Assembly (NCBI RefSeq): GCF_010731635.1
Contig: NZ_AP022583.1
Span: 1,364,001 to 1,428,000 of the forward strand
Direction: 5' to 3'
From: Mycobacterium noviomagense
GTDB taxonomy: Bacteria > Actinomycetota > Actinomycetes > Mycobacteriales > Mycobacteriaceae
Length of the DNA: 64,000 bases
Numbering within the stretch: the stretch's first letter is position 1; the number at the start of each line of letters is the position of its first letter. The position numbers and the translations under genes were made by a program. Shown piece after piece: positions 37,185 to 46,035 of this stretch. The notes beneath the pieces are model-generated. The model ran no database searches, was not told the DNA's origin, and saw only the letters and a program-made list of their open reading frames with translations.

Positions 37185-39256
37185 CCTTGGGTGAGCCGGT
37201 ACCAGTCGTCACCTGTACCGACGACTTCGCCGGACTCGATCAGGTAGTCGAGCGCCAGCTCGAAGTAGTCAGCTCTCCACTGTGACTTTAACGCCCGCCG
37301 CAGATCGCTGCGTGTGATGCCGGTCGGATGCCGGTGCAGCTTGCGCCGCAGCACGTCGACCTGGCGCTGAAGGCGTGCGGCGTCCTCTGCTTCGGCAGCG
37401 GCTTCGGCGCGTAGACCCTGATCCTCGCCGGCCAGCTTCGCCGTCGCCCTGCTGCGCTCAGCTATCGCCCGCTGGGCAGCCTCGCGTGTGCGATCGGACA
37501 TCGCCATCACCACACCGGCCAGGTTCCAATCGGACTCCCTGACCGATTCGTGATGACCGTTCAGCACCGCTAGGGCGTAGGCCACCTTCACCTGTGCGTA
37601 GAGCCGGTGCCCGTCCAGGGCGTCGGCATCCCCACGCATCCCGCGCTTGCGGGCCTCCCGCATCGCCCGCTTCGCCGCGCCGCAGACCTCGACTCTGAGC
37701 ATCACGGGAACAACGGTCCGGCCCAGTGCGCCGGGATGATCCGGCTCGGTATCCGGCGGAGTGTCGTTGGCCGGGAACCACACGAACCGCTGCGCCTGCC
37801 CGGTGGACACCGACTCCGACGACAAAAGCAAGTGCGCGTTGTCGTACTGCACCGACGCCAGCGCGCACAGCCGGTACGACCCTGCCTCGACGGTGACGTT
37901 CTTCGACTCATCGACCGTTGTAAACCCCAGCGCGCCATCGGTGAACGCTGTGCACAGCCGTTGCATCAGCGTCGAGCCGGTGCGGCTCGCCGACGCCTTC
38001 AGCGATCCCAGCTCATCGGCGTAGACCACGGCCGCGTCACGAATCCACCTGTCGACGTATTCACCTTCCTCTTTGACCCGCGAGGCGAACAACCTCGGAA
38101 TCGCTTCGCCGGAAGCGACTTCGGTGGTGTGCACGGAACTAGGCCACAGGTGTTGCGCCGCTCGGTTGGCGATACCTTTGCCGCCTCCCGACCTGGCTGC
38201 CAGCACGGCGTAGAAGTTCAGGCCACCCGAGTAAGGGCCGTTCACTCCGGTGTCGAGCCGCACGCTGGGCGGCACGTCGGCCAGCACCCGCACCAACAAC
38301 GCGCCCAGCACCGCCCACGGCGAGGCCAGCTCGGCGTGTGCCGCCTGCCGGATATGCGCCAGCTCGGGCCGTGCATCCCAGAACGTGCTGAGCCTGCCCT
38401 CTGCCGTCCAGTACAACGGGTTCTCCGGTTCGGCGCGCTTCCATGCCGACCGAATCCAGTTCTCGATCTGCTGGGGATCATCGCCGCCCGACTCGTCGTA
38501 GGCGGCTGTGATCTTGCCGTTGATCGTCTCGGCGTCGAATCCCAGCGTCTTGGCGATACCGACAATCCGAAGCGTCTGCCGCCCCGCTGCGTTGCGCTCA
38601 CCCGCACCGGCCGCTGCAATCACCGCCAATTTCTCTGCGATGATCCGCTCGCCAGCTTCACGCTGTTCTGGCGTCACGTCCGCCGGCTCCGCGACGACGG
38701 CCACGTCGTCACGAGTGCGAGTGCTGGTGCCGACCAGACGCTTCGCCAGCTCGGCGGGAAACTCGGGCAGTTCCCAAACAGATACTCCCCGCGAACCGTC
38801 CGCCTGCCGGTACGCACCGCCACCGGGAAGGACGGTGCCCGGCGCGAACACGTTGCCGCCGGACGCCCGAATATCAACACCCACCATGCCCAAGACGTTG
38901 GCACCGCTGCGGACTTCGGTGTCCTCGGGCGCCCGGTAATAGAAGTGCCGGCCACCCGATTGGGTGGCGATCACCAGGGGCGTGGACGGCAGCTCGACCC
39001 CGGCGGCTTCCAGCGACTCGAAACCGTTCTTGCCGTGGCTGGTGTCGATGTCGACGACGACAAGCCCGCTCAAGCCGGTGTTGATGGCGATGGCATCCCA
39101 CCCGGCCCAATCGGCGGGATCTTCGAACACCCGCCGGGACCAGTCGCTCGGGTAGCTCACTCGTTTCTTGCCGTTGCCGTCCAACTCGACGCTGGCCGGT
39201 GTGCAGCAGTAGCCCAGCGCGGCGTACTGCTGAACCCGGTCGAACATCTCGGTCAT
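37151..39256 (-). CDS. Bifunctional primase-polymerase with DUF3987-like helicase domain
   Basis: 701 aa. The N-terminal 180 residues are an archaeo-eukaryotic primase domain: motif I VVDIDTSHGK (Asp69, Asp71), motif II SGGRHF (100-105) and motif III GVDIRASGGN (126-135). The middle is an ATPase with Walker A ARSGGGKG (Lys360) and Walker B VVYADE (Asp414-Glu415), as in DUF3987 proteins. A winged helix (ITRSDLRRALKSQWRADYFE) closes the protein. One protein can thus prime and unwind, and the origin lies just past its stop codon. Confidence 0.85.
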   Translation of the reverse strand: MTEMFDRVQQYAALGYCCTPASVELDGNGKKRVSYPSDWSRRVFEDPADWAGWDAIAINTGLSGLVVVDIDTSHGKNGFESLEAAGVELPSTPLVIATQSGGRHFYYRAPEDTEVRSGANVLGMVGVDIRASGGNVFAPGTVLPGGGAYRQADGSRGVSVWELPEFPAELAKRLVGTSTRTRDDVAVVAEPADVTPEQREAGERIIAEKLAVIAAAGAGERNAAGRQTLRIVGIAKTLGFDAETINGKITAAYDESGGDDPQQIENWIRSAWKRAEPENPLYWTAEGRLSTFWDARPELAHIRQAAHAELASPWAVLGALLVRVLADVPPSVRLDTGVNGPYSGGLNFYAVLAARSGGGKGIANRAAQHLWPSSVHTTEVASGEAIPRLFASRVKEEGEYVDRWIRDAAVVYADELGSLKASASRTGSTLMQRLCTAFTDGALGFTTVDESKNVTVEAGSYRLCALASVQYDNAHLLLSSESVSTGQAQRFVWFPANDTPPDTEPDHPGALGRTVVPVMLRVEVCGAAKRAMREARKRGMRGDADALDGHRLYAQVKVAYALAVLNGHHESVRESDWNLAGVVMAMSDRTREAAQRAIAERSRATAKLAGEDQGLRAEAAAEAEDAARLQRQVDVLRRKLHRHPTGITRSDLRRALKSQWRADYFELALDYLIESGEVVGTGDDWYRLTQGVDAGTVKVDG

Positions 39257-39492
39257 TCGGAGATGTCCTCGACCACCGAAGCGACCTCAGCCGTTTGCAG
39301 ACTGACGCGCTCTCGGTCCATAAACCCACGGCCCTGCGCCTCGAAGGACACGCACGGCACATAGCCGTCCTCGTGCTCAGCAGCGCCCGTAAATACCGAA
39401 CCCTCTTGGAAAGTGCCGGGAATCACCCGGTAAACCCACCCTTTGCGAGTCGTGACGGTTTTGACCTTTGAAGGGTCCTTGACCAGATTCAT
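39253..39492 (-). CDS. Small hypothetical protein coupled to the primase-polymerase
   Basis: 79 aa, beta-rich (WVYRVIPGTFQEGSVFTGAAE and YVPCVSFEAQGRGFMDRERV). Its TGA overlaps the ATG of the primase-polymerase (ATGA), so the two are translationally coupled. It follows the hairpin array. No family recognised. Confidence 0.65.
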   Translation of the reverse strand: MNLVKDPSKVKTVTTRKGWVYRVIPGTFQEGSVFTGAAEHEDGYVPCVSFEAQGRGFMDRERVSLQTAEVASVVEDISE

Positions 39493-39528
39493 CTTGTTTT
39501 ACTCCATTCTTTTCATTGTGTTGTGTCA

Positions 39529-39805
39529 CAACCACCTTCGGGTGGTTGCGTCAGCTCTCAGCTCGACGCTGAGGGCCTAACGGACACCGGGCGGTGTTCC
39601 GAGTATCGGGAGACGCCTACGGGCGTCTGAGGGTCCGCGAGGGCACCTGCTTGAGGGCCTACGGTCCTCGACGCTTTTGGGCACTCGCTACGCGAGAAAC
39701 CCCCGACCCGCCCAAGAGGAGAGGCAAGGACGAGCCGGGGGCCTCGGGGTAGGCCAGCCCGGAGCTGGCCTGAGGGGACGACCCCACCCGGAGCAGGGGC
39801 GTCCC
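39529..39805. repeat. Array of eight consecutive hairpins
   Basis: Perfect or one-wobble stems occur in order at 39529-39548 (8 bp, TTCG loop), 39557-39573 (6 bp), 39584-39597 (6 bp), 39611-39628 (7 bp, TACG loop), 39653-39669 (7 bp, one wobble), 39684-39696 (5 bp), 39751-39771 (8 bp) and 39775-39805 (two nested stems). The sequences differ but the geometry repeats. The array fills the gap between two minus-strand genes; it may be a structured leader RNA, a single-strand initiation site or a packaging signal. Confidence 0.7.
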
Positions 39806-39818
39806 GGTCTATGTGCGC

Positions 39819-40025
39819 TTAGCCGAGAGCCTTGATGCGCTCGGCCAGCTCCTCGGGGGTGATGGCCTCCAGAGCGCGGACCAGCTCGACGGCCTCACGG
39901 TTACGGTGGTGACGCCGGGCGTCATTCAGCCGTTTGCACTTGCGGCAGAACCCCTGGGCGGTGCGGGCTGTCGCTGTCGGTGTCGGATGCCCGTGTGGGC
40001 AGTGTGTGGCGGTGTGGTTCGCCAT
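39819..40025 (-). CDS. Small zinc-ribbon-like phage protein
   Basis: 68 aa. A Cys-His/Cys-Cys pair (HCPHGHP and FCRKCKR, about 18 residues apart) can hold one zinc, followed by a basic helix and a Leu-rich C-terminal helix. ATG 40025 has AGGAGGG at 8-10 nt. Small zinc proteins of this kind are common in actinophages; the role is unknown. Confidence 0.65.
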   Translation of the reverse strand: MANHTATHCPHGHPTPTATARTAQGFCRKCKRLNDARRHHRNREAVELVRALEAITPEELAERIKALG

Positions 40026-40211
40026 GTGGCCCTCCTGTGCTTATCCGTGCGGATGGGTTGGTTGAAAAAAGAGCCGGCCCCGAGGGCGGGGCCTGTTTCG
40101 GTGTGTGTGTGGGTTGACAACGGTCACGCGGTTGGCGTACCGTCGTCATTGGTGGCCGAAAATGACGGCCGTTTTGCCGTGCCCTCCCACACTTATGGAG
40201 AAAACCGGACA

Positions 40212-41264
40212 TCAGCAGGTCAGGATACTTTTTAGGGTATCCGTCCACCGCGCCGGGGTCGGAACCATCGCCGGACGGCCATGCACCACCGATTGCCGCC
40301 ACCTTTGACCCGGATGGAAGCGGCGCACCGATCGTGGCGTAGGTCTCGCCGGATACACGGCGTTGACGCACCACGACGTGGAGAACCCACGCATGATCCC
40401 GTGCCGCACTTCCAGCTCACGACTGGCCTTGCGTTTCCTAGGTCGCCGTTGCGTTGGTCGATCCACTGGCCGGACATAGCGGCCCGGATACCGGGCCGCG
40501 TTGAGTCCGTCCCGGCGGGCCGGTGGCTCGGCGCCACCGATGAGCCATGTCTTCGTCGGGGTGATGTACTCGACGTTCTCGTACCGCCGGGCCACCATGA
40601 CCGGATGCTTGATGTTCAAACCGCCCAGCCCGTCCGGCCCCGCTGGGACCAACGTCGGCCACGGTTCGTGGATGACCATGCTGTGGGGATCACGCGGATA
40701 CTTCCTGACGCCGTCAGCAAGGCGACGTTTCCGGGCCTTCCGGTCAGCGTCAGCTCGACGCCTACACGTCGCGCCGCAGTACCGGGCCTTGTCCGGGAGT
40801 GCAGGCAGCCCGCCTTCGTCGTCGTTGATGCCCCGCTTGATCAAGACCTCCCAGCAGATCGAGCAGCGAAGCTGCACCATCGACCACCGCCCCTCGGGTA
40901 CCGCTGCCGGTATCCCGGTGATCCGGGTCGCCTCCTCGTCCCGCTCCCGGTTCAGCCACGTAAGCCGGACGCTCGTCCAATCCCGGCCCTCATGGATCGC
41001 CCCGACATGCCACGTCTCGCCCTCGTCATGCGGCTGCGGCAGCCGATGAACCTTCTCCGCGTCGCCGCGTTTGAGCGGTCTCTTGCTGCCGTAGTACCAA
41101 TCCGGCTGTCGCCGGACGCGGGACTGTTCGGTGAGGTCGTCGTCCTCGCCCCAATCGCGCTCGCGCTTGTCGATCTTGCGACCAGCGGTCAGTACGTGAT
41201 CGGCGTTGACGATCCCGGTCTCCGGGTGCCGTGCTTCGCGGGACTCGAACTCGTGGCGGGTCAT
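40212..41264 (-). CDS. Hypothetical protein with central treble-clef-like Cys cluster
   Basis: 350 aa. The central region has CSICWE and, 25 residues on, YCGATCRRRADADRKARKRR, which look like a zinc-binding unit followed by a basic helix, as in HNH-like or DNA-binding phage proteins. The last 100 residues are unusually Arg/Pro-rich, so the end is less certain. ATG 41264 overlaps the stop of the next gene upstream (ATGA), which supports the start. Confidence 0.6.
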   Translation of the reverse strand: MTRHEFESREARHPETGIVNADHVLTAGRKIDKRERDWGEDDDLTEQSRVRRQPDWYYGSKRPLKRGDAEKVHRLPQPHDEGETWHVGAIHEGRDWTSVRLTWLNRERDEEATRITGIPAAVPEGRWSMVQLRCSICWEVLIKRGINDDEGGLPALPDKARYCGATCRRRADADRKARKRRLADGVRKYPRDPHSMVIHEPWPTLVPAGPDGLGGLNIKHPVMVARRYENVEYITPTKTWLIGGAEPPARRDGLNAARYPGRYVRPVDRPTQRRPRKRKASRELEVRHGIMRGFSTSWCVNAVYPARPTPRSVRRFHPGQRWRQSVVHGRPAMVPTPARWTDTLKSILTC

Positions 41265-41584
41265 TCCGGCGTCCCGTAGCGCGGCTCGTAGAGCGCCAAT
41301 TCAGCCTCGCCGAACATCATGTGATGGTCGGGGATCACCTGCGAGTCGATCTGGATGGCGCCGCCGATGTGGTCGAGCATCCGCTCGTACATCGGATGCG
41401 AGGCCCGAAGTAGCGGGCTGCGGTAGACGAACTGCCAGCTAGTCAATTCGCCTTCAAGCTCGGTGATCCGGCCGACGTACAACCAGCACGGCTCGCAGAT
41501 GCCCATCGTGACCGCATCGCCGTTCAATATGTCGATGGTCGGAAGGTTGGGGGCGGTGTTACCCGCCCCCTTGATCCCGGTCAT
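41261..41584 (-). CDS. Hypothetical phage-type protein
   Basis: 107 aa. It has ICEPCWLYVGRITELEGELTSWQFVYRS and an acidic C-terminus. It overlaps by 4 bp with the genes on both sides (ATGA at 41581-41584 and 41261-41264), forming one three-gene coupled unit. No family recognised. Confidence 0.6.
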   Translation of the reverse strand: MTGIKGAGNTAPNLPTIDILNGDAVTMGICEPCWLYVGRITELEGELTSWQFVYRSPLLRASHPMYERMLDHIGGAIQIDSQVIPDHHMMFGEAELALYEPRYGTPE

Positions 41585-41790
41585 CGGTTTCTCAGTCTTT
41601 CGCTGGGCGGCACGTACAGCGACTCAATTGCCGATTCAGGGACCATGGCCTTGAAGGTGACCATCCCATCCACCACTTTGAGAGATCCCATCTTCGCCAT
41701 CACCAGCAGTCGGTGATCTTGGGCTTGATCGGTGTCCAGAAAGACGCCCGAGACTTGGGAATATCTAGCCTTCGGATCGTTGATCCTCAT
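41581..41790 (-). CDS. Small protein, first gene of the leftward early operon
   Basis: 69 aa from ATG 41790, which has AGGAG 8 nt upstream; the frame is open further but without a ribosome-binding site. Sequence MRINDPKARYSQVSG, a central LLVMAKMGSLKVVDGMVTFKAM and a basic end. Its size and place (first leftward gene opposite the regulator) are those of many excisionase or control proteins, but nothing in the sequence proves it. Confidence 0.6.
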   Translation of the reverse strand: MRINDPKARYSQVSGVFLDTDQAQDHRLLVMAKMGSLKVVDGMVTFKAMVPESAIESLYVPPSERLRNR

Positions 41791-42023
41791 TGCGTTATCT
41801 CCTGTTTGTTCGGTGGCAGCGATTCCCCGCTGCCCTGGGTCGCCCAATTCGGGCCTGTTGCTGATCTGCGCGTATTCCAGGGCCTGCTTAGTCCCGAGGG
41901 TGCGAGTGACGGGCTCCAGTTCGCTTGTCGCCCGACTGCCGTTGACGGGCTTCTGGTGCCGGTCGTCCGGCCTCACGTCTTCCGACCACGCCGTTGTGAT
42001 CGACACTTGCAGTGAAGCATGTC

Positions 42024-42050
42024 GTCTAACCGGTTTTCAAGAGGTTAGAC
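42024..42050. promoter_or_regulatory. Operator-like dyad GTCTAACC-n11-GGTTAGAC
   Basis: A perfect 8-bp inverted repeat lies in the 289-bp gap between the leftward operon (first ATG 41790) and the rightward regulator gene. Its right half overlaps a -35-like TTAGAC (42045-42050), spaced 16 bp from a -10-like TATGCT (42067-42072). This would start transcription near the ATG at 42080, possibly as a leaderless mRNA. Confidence 0.5.
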
Positions 42051-42079
42051 CAGCGGGTGGGCATGTTATGCTGCTTGAC

Positions 42080-42619
42080 ATGGAACCGAGGGTGACGTTG
42101 TCCGAGGAGATCGGCCCACAAGGCGAATGGACGGCGGAGATGACCTGGTACGACGACGACCGGCGCGGACCGAGTCAGGTAGTGATTCGGCCAACCGACC
42201 CCGACAAGCGCCCGGCAGGCGGATTGTCATCGACGGTCCTGCGTGAAGTGGACTTCGCGGCGGCGGTAGATGCTGTGCGAAAGATCGAACAACACCCGGA
42301 CCTGGAGATGGTGATCGACTTCGCGACCGTAGGCGGCGAGCTGCGGGAGCTTTCGGCTCGCGGTCTTACCGATGAGTACCTCGTGTGGCTCTCGTTCGTT
42401 TACTGCGCCGCCAGCCAAGAGAAGCCCGACAGTGGGCCGGTCGAATACCTTGCCGAGATCACCGGCAAGTCACCGGCCGCGATCAAGAGTCACCTGTGGC
42501 ACGCAAGCCGTAATGGCTTCCTGATCCGCACGCCGGGGCGGCGTGGTGGGCAGATCACCGATAAGGCCCGTGCTGCGCTTATGCCCCCCAGCGGTAGAAA
42601 CGTCACGTCCGAAACTTGA
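42080..42619 (+). CDS. HTH regulator-like protein of the element
   Basis: 179 aa from ATG 42080 (ATG 42068 is possible). The C-terminal region reads as a HTH: GPVEYLAEITGKSPAAIKSHLWHASRNGFLIRTPGRRGGQIT. The N-terminal half is beta-rich (VTLSEEIGPQGEWTAEMTWYDDDRRG). Divergent from the leftward operon across an operator-like dyad, it is the best candidate for the element's repressor. Confidence 0.65.
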   Translation: MEPRVTLSEEIGPQGEWTAEMTWYDDDRRGPSQVVIRPTDPDKRPAGGLSSTVLREVDFAAAVDAVRKIEQHPDLEMVIDFATVGGELRELSARGLTDEYLVWLSFVYCAASQEKPDSGPVEYLAEITGKSPAAIKSHLWHASRNGFLIRTPGRRGGQITDKARAALMPPSGRNVTSET

Positions 42620-42668
42620 CAACGAACGGTCTCCAGACAGGTCGACTGCCTCACTATGATCCCTGCCT

Positions 42669-43403
42669 ATGCCGGTCGCTAAGGAGGAAATCCTCGAAGA
42701 GATTCGACGATGCGCCGCTGAGAACGGCGGTGTCCCGCTGGGCCGCCAACGGTTCATGGCTGAAACCGGGATCAAAGAGAGCGATTGGCGCGGGCGCTAC
42801 TGGGTCTCTTGGAGCGATGCCATCGCTGAGGCAGGCCTTCAGCCAAACTCGATGCAGAGCCGCCGACACGAAGACGAATACATCTTGCGACGCATGGCTC
42901 TGCTTGCTCGGAAGCTCGGTCGATTCCCCACCGAGGCGCATCTGAGGTTGGAACGCCGGTCTGACGATAGTTTCCCGAGCTGCGGTAGCATCCGGGCGCG
43001 GCTGGGCGACAAGTCCGCACAGCTCGCGCGGCTTCGCATCTTCACAGAGACCGAACCCGATCTCGCAGACGTAAATGAACTATTAGCAACGAACGTCGCG
43101 GATGATGAGCCGGAACCCTCTCAATCGTCGATTTCGACACACCCCAATGGCGTTGTCTATCTGATCAAATCCGGGCGATTCCACAAGATTGGACGGTCAA
43201 ACCACGTCGGTCGGCGGTCGTACGAGATAGGGCTTCAGTTGCCCGAGAAGTACGTCCTGGTCCACTCGTTCGAGACGGACGACCCCGCCGGCATCGAACG
43301 CTACTGGCACGACCGATTCAAGGACCGTCGCCGAAACGGCGAGTGGTTCCTGCTGTCCAAGGCTGACGTAGCGGCGTTCAAGCGCCGACGTAGGTTCATG
43401 TAG
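42669..43403 (+). CDS. GIY-YIG endonuclease (T5orf172/MUG113 type) with homing-endonuclease-associated repeats
   Basis: 244 aa. Two N-terminal repeats (KEEILEEIRRCAAENGGVPL and the EYILRRMALLARKLGRFPTE unit) resemble homing-endonuclease-associated repeats that bind DNA. The C-terminal 90 residues are a GIY-YIG-type domain: GVVYLIKSGRFHKIGRS, the Arg in VGRRSYEI and the catalytic Glu in GIERYWHDRF. ATG 42669 follows CTAAG-GAGG-type sequence weakly. It lies 49 bp after the regulator. It could be a homing or anti-competitor nuclease. Confidence 0.75.
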   Translation: MPVAKEEILEEIRRCAAENGGVPLGRQRFMAETGIKESDWRGRYWVSWSDAIAEAGLQPNSMQSRRHEDEYILRRMALLARKLGRFPTEAHLRLERRSDDSFPSCGSIRARLGDKSAQLARLRIFTETEPDLADVNELLATNVADDEPEPSQSSISTHPNGVVYLIKSGRFHKIGRSNHVGRRSYEIGLQLPEKYVLVHSFETDDPAGIERYWHDRFKDRRRNGEWFLLSKADVAAFKRRRRFM

Positions 43404-43505
43404 TCGGCCACCGGTCATCCTTTGCCGAAATCTGACAACGAACGGAAGGACGGAATGACAAATGACGACCGAACAGGAACATGCTGACCGAACGCTCTGT
43501 ACGCC

Positions 43506-43652
43506 ATGGGCTACCACCAAGCGGCCAAGAGTAAGCCCAGTTCCACCGAGGCTGAGCGAAAGGCATTCGGCAACCTGTACGCGGATAAGTACGCCGTGGA
43601 GGGACTGACCCCCGCCGAAGCGTGGAAGGTTTATGCAGCCGAAGAGAAGTAG
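43506..43652 (+). CDS. Possible 48-aa phage protein
   Basis: Open frame from ATG 43506 to TAG 43652, reading YHQAAKSKPSSTEAERKAFG then YAVEGLTPAEAWKVYAA. The amphipathic composition and codon use are plausible, but there is no clear ribosome-binding site. It overlaps the 3' end of the convergent gene at 43631 by 22 bp. Confidence 0.4.
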   Translation: MGYHQAAKSKPSSTEAERKAFGNLYADKYAVEGLTPAEAWKVYAAEEK

Positions 43653-44101
43653 GTCTCCAGCTCCGCTGTTGCGGCGAGAATTTGTGCACGACGAACCTGT
43701 ATTGCCTTCGCCGCACCATCACCCCACTTAAGCGCCCAAGTGAGAAAGTCACCAACATCGGAAACGTTCTCTATCTGCCCCGCGCACTCTCGCAAGTCGG
43801 CGTACTCCGCCATCGTCAACTTCCCGAGCTTCTTTACGGGTACCGCCACCCGTCGATCGTCTGTCAGTTGCACGATGGCATCGGTGTGCATAGCTATCCG
43901 TCGGTAGAGCTCCGAGAACGTCTGGTCGATGAACGTCTTGAGTTCGATGGCCCAGCGTTCGATGCGCTGGAACTCGTCGGAACCTGCCACATTCTCAAGC
44001 CGTGGGCTTCGCTGAAGAAGCGATAACTTTGACGGCAGCTCGTGCAAGGTGCCTAGTAGGCCGAACACGTGCGATTTCAGGTTGTTGTTGTCGTTGGTCA
44101 T
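43631..44101 (-). CDS. Hypothetical helical protein
   Basis: 156 aa from ATG 44101 (an in-frame ATG at 44170 would add 23 residues). It is mainly helical with a coiled-coil-like middle (IERWAIELKTFIDQTFSELYRRI). No domain recognised. It is the only gene between the nuclease and the integrase, on the integrase strand. The 248 bp upstream of it, to the integrase stop, hold no recognisable feature. Confidence 0.55.
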   Translation of the reverse strand: MTNDNNNLKSHVFGLLGTLHELPSKLSLLQRSPRLENVAGSDEFQRIERWAIELKTFIDQTFSELYRRIAMHTDAIVQLTDDRRVAVPVKKLGKLTMAEYADLRECAGQIENVSDVGDFLTWALKWGDGAAKAIQVRRAQILAATAELETYFSSAA

Positions 44102-44349
44102 GTCGTTGCAATTCCGAGGTCGGTTGTTTCCAGGGCGTGGGTTCACGTCCCTCGGCATCAACGGTGGCACACGGGACCGACAATCCTTCGCAACGACACG
44201 GCAACACGCCGGGGTTCTTATGCGGTTTCTAGACTGCGGTGCGTTATAAGCCGCTCACTGCGCCGAAAACCAACCCTGCGCCGTCAGCGTCGCGCCGCGA
44301 CCGTGAGCCAGCGCGTCCCTGATCTGCTTCTCCGCCGGTAAGAACCGGC

Positions 44350-46017
44350 TCACACCGTGTGCAGCTCATCAGCCGACACCGTAAGGCCCGACGCATGATG
44401 GAACACGATGTCATCGCCGTTGACTTCCATTCCAGCAATGCCGTTATCCCGCATCGCGGTTAGCAGTTCTTGCCAGCCGGCCACAGGCTGACCACTGGCG
44501 TTCATCTGCTCCGTCAGCTTGTACACGTCGCCCAAGATGAGATTCACTCCTTCGTGGTCGAACTCAAGGCGGACATTCATCGAACGGAGCCAGACGTTAC
44601 GACCTGTGATGTCCTGACGCGCCCACCAATCGCCGAACTTCTCGCCGGTGGGCTTCCACGTCCACCCGGCCGGCTTCACGGTCTCCTTGGACAGCTTCTC
44701 TTGGCGGGCGGCAAGCTCGGTGATCCGGTGGTTGAGCCGAACTCGCTGGGGAGTCCCTGCCTTGAACTCACCCGTACCGAGCAGGTCCACTAGGTCGGCA
44801 AGCGTTGCGTCAACTTCGGCCAGCTCGGATGAGTAATCCGAGCCTGATTCCCATTCACGCTCAAGACGTTCGGAGCCACCGAGCAATCCCAGGATGACGG
44901 TCTCGACGCGCTTGTCCGCGTAGTCCAGCGGTACCGACTTGTTCCCGCACGTCGTCTTGTACTGAGCCGACGCACAGCGGTACCGGGGCTTACGCCCGGT
45001 GCCGCCCTTGAGCCGGTATGCGGGCTTCCCGCACACGCCGCAGTAGATGACTTGGAGTAGTAGCGCGCTGCTGCGCTTGGTCGGCTCCTTGCGATTCTCC
45101 CGGTCGGCCAGCTCTGCGCCGAGCCGATCGAATATCTCTCGGGTGATGATCGGGTGAGCCCGGACCACGGGCGAGCCGTCATCGTTGCGGACGACCTTCT
45201 CGGGTCCGAACGCCTTCCGTCCCTTGGTGTCACGCTGTACGCGGCCCTGAGCGTCGGTGAGCGGTTCCCTAGTCACCACGTACCCGAGCAGCGTCGGAGA
45301 CGTGAGAGAGCGTTTAAGCGGGCTGGAGTGCCACTCGTAGCCCTTGACCTCACGTCCCTGAGTCTGTGCGAAGCGATCCTTCGGAGTGAGCACACCGCGA
45401 GCGGACAAGTCGTGGGCAATCGCTCGCAGTGGCTCCCCATCCAGCACACGACGGGCAACCTCGTTGATTACCTCGACCTGTACCGGATCTTGGACGAGTC
45501 GCCACATACCGGACTCGTCCTGCTGAGGCAGGTAACCCCACGGCGGTATGCCGCCGCGGTACTTGCCGGCCTTGAAGTTGTGCCGGAACGCTGAGGCGTT
45601 GCGCTCGGAGATGGCCGACAGTTCCATCTCGGCAACCTTCGCCACCAACAAGGCGATGATGTCACCGAAATCGGTGGAGAGGTCGAAATACGTCTCCGTT
45701 GCCGATACCAGCGTGACAGAGTGTTCACGCGCCCACCGGATGAGGTCGGCCAGGTCGAACAACCTGCGGACGATGCGGTCAGCCCGATAGAACACGAGCA
45801 CGTCGAACTCGCCGAGGCGATTCGACAGCCAGTCTCCGAGCTGCGGCCGGCCAAACGGCGAGGTGGACCCGGCGGATACATCTAGGTCTTCCGCGATGCC
45901 AACGACCTCGTAGCCGCGCTGGTCGCACAGGTCACGGCAAGTGTCGAGCTGGCGTTCCGGTGAGGTAGTAGCGTCGGTGACTCGGGAGAGGCGGACGACG
46001 ATCAATGCTCTAGGCAT
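44350..46017 (-). CDS. int: Large serine recombinase (integrase)
   Basis: 555 aa. Catalytic domain: VVRLSRVTDATTSPERQL with Ser11, then YRADRIVRR. A recombinase domain follows (REVKGYEWHSSPLKRSLTSPTLLGY), then a zinc ribbon with four Cys (YCGVCGKP and RCASAQYKTTCGN) and a coiled-coil (residues about 420-460), as in Bxb1, phiC31 and phiRv1 integrases. ATG 46017 lies 28 bp from the attR core; the frame is open further upstream but that is host DNA. In the lysogen it lies directly downstream of the pilus genes. Confidence 0.95.
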   Translation of the reverse strand: MPRALIVVRLSRVTDATTSPERQLDTCRDLCDQRGYEVVGIAEDLDVSAGSTSPFGRPQLGDWLSNRLGEFDVLVFYRADRIVRRLFDLADLIRWAREHSVTLVSATETYFDLSTDFGDIIALLVAKVAEMELSAISERNASAFRHNFKAGKYRGGIPPWGYLPQQDESGMWRLVQDPVQVEVINEVARRVLDGEPLRAIAHDLSARGVLTPKDRFAQTQGREVKGYEWHSSPLKRSLTSPTLLGYVVTREPLTDAQGRVQRDTKGRKAFGPEKVVRNDDGSPVVRAHPIITREIFDRLGAELADRENRKEPTKRSSALLLQVIYCGVCGKPAYRLKGGTGRKPRYRCASAQYKTTCGNKSVPLDYADKRVETVILGLLGGSERLEREWESGSDYSSELAEVDATLADLVDLLGTGEFKAGTPQRVRLNHRITELAARQEKLSKETVKPAGWTWKPTGEKFGDWWARQDITGRNVWLRSMNVRLEFDHEGVNLILGDVYKLTEQMNASGQPVAGWQELLTAMRDNGIAGMEVNGDDIVFHHASGLTVSADELHTV

Positions 46018-46018
46018 G

Positions 46019-46035
46019 GGTGTAAACCCTACACC
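46019..46035. promoter_or_regulatory. Dyad GGTGTA-AACCC-TACACC in the attP arm
   Basis: A perfect 6-bp inverted repeat lies between the integrase start and the crossover site. TACACCGC also occurs on the other side, at 32851-32858, so both arms of the excised attP carry it. Likely uses are integrase binding or control of int. Confidence 0.45.

Noticed and set aside
39529..39805. CRISPR array
   Set aside because: The hairpins differ in sequence and spacing; there are no direct repeats with unique spacers and no cas genes.
40232..40537. Alternative minus-strand frame inside the 350-aa gene
   Set aside because: No ribosome-binding site, and the longer frame is supported by ATGA coupling; it could still signal a frameshift near the gene's end.
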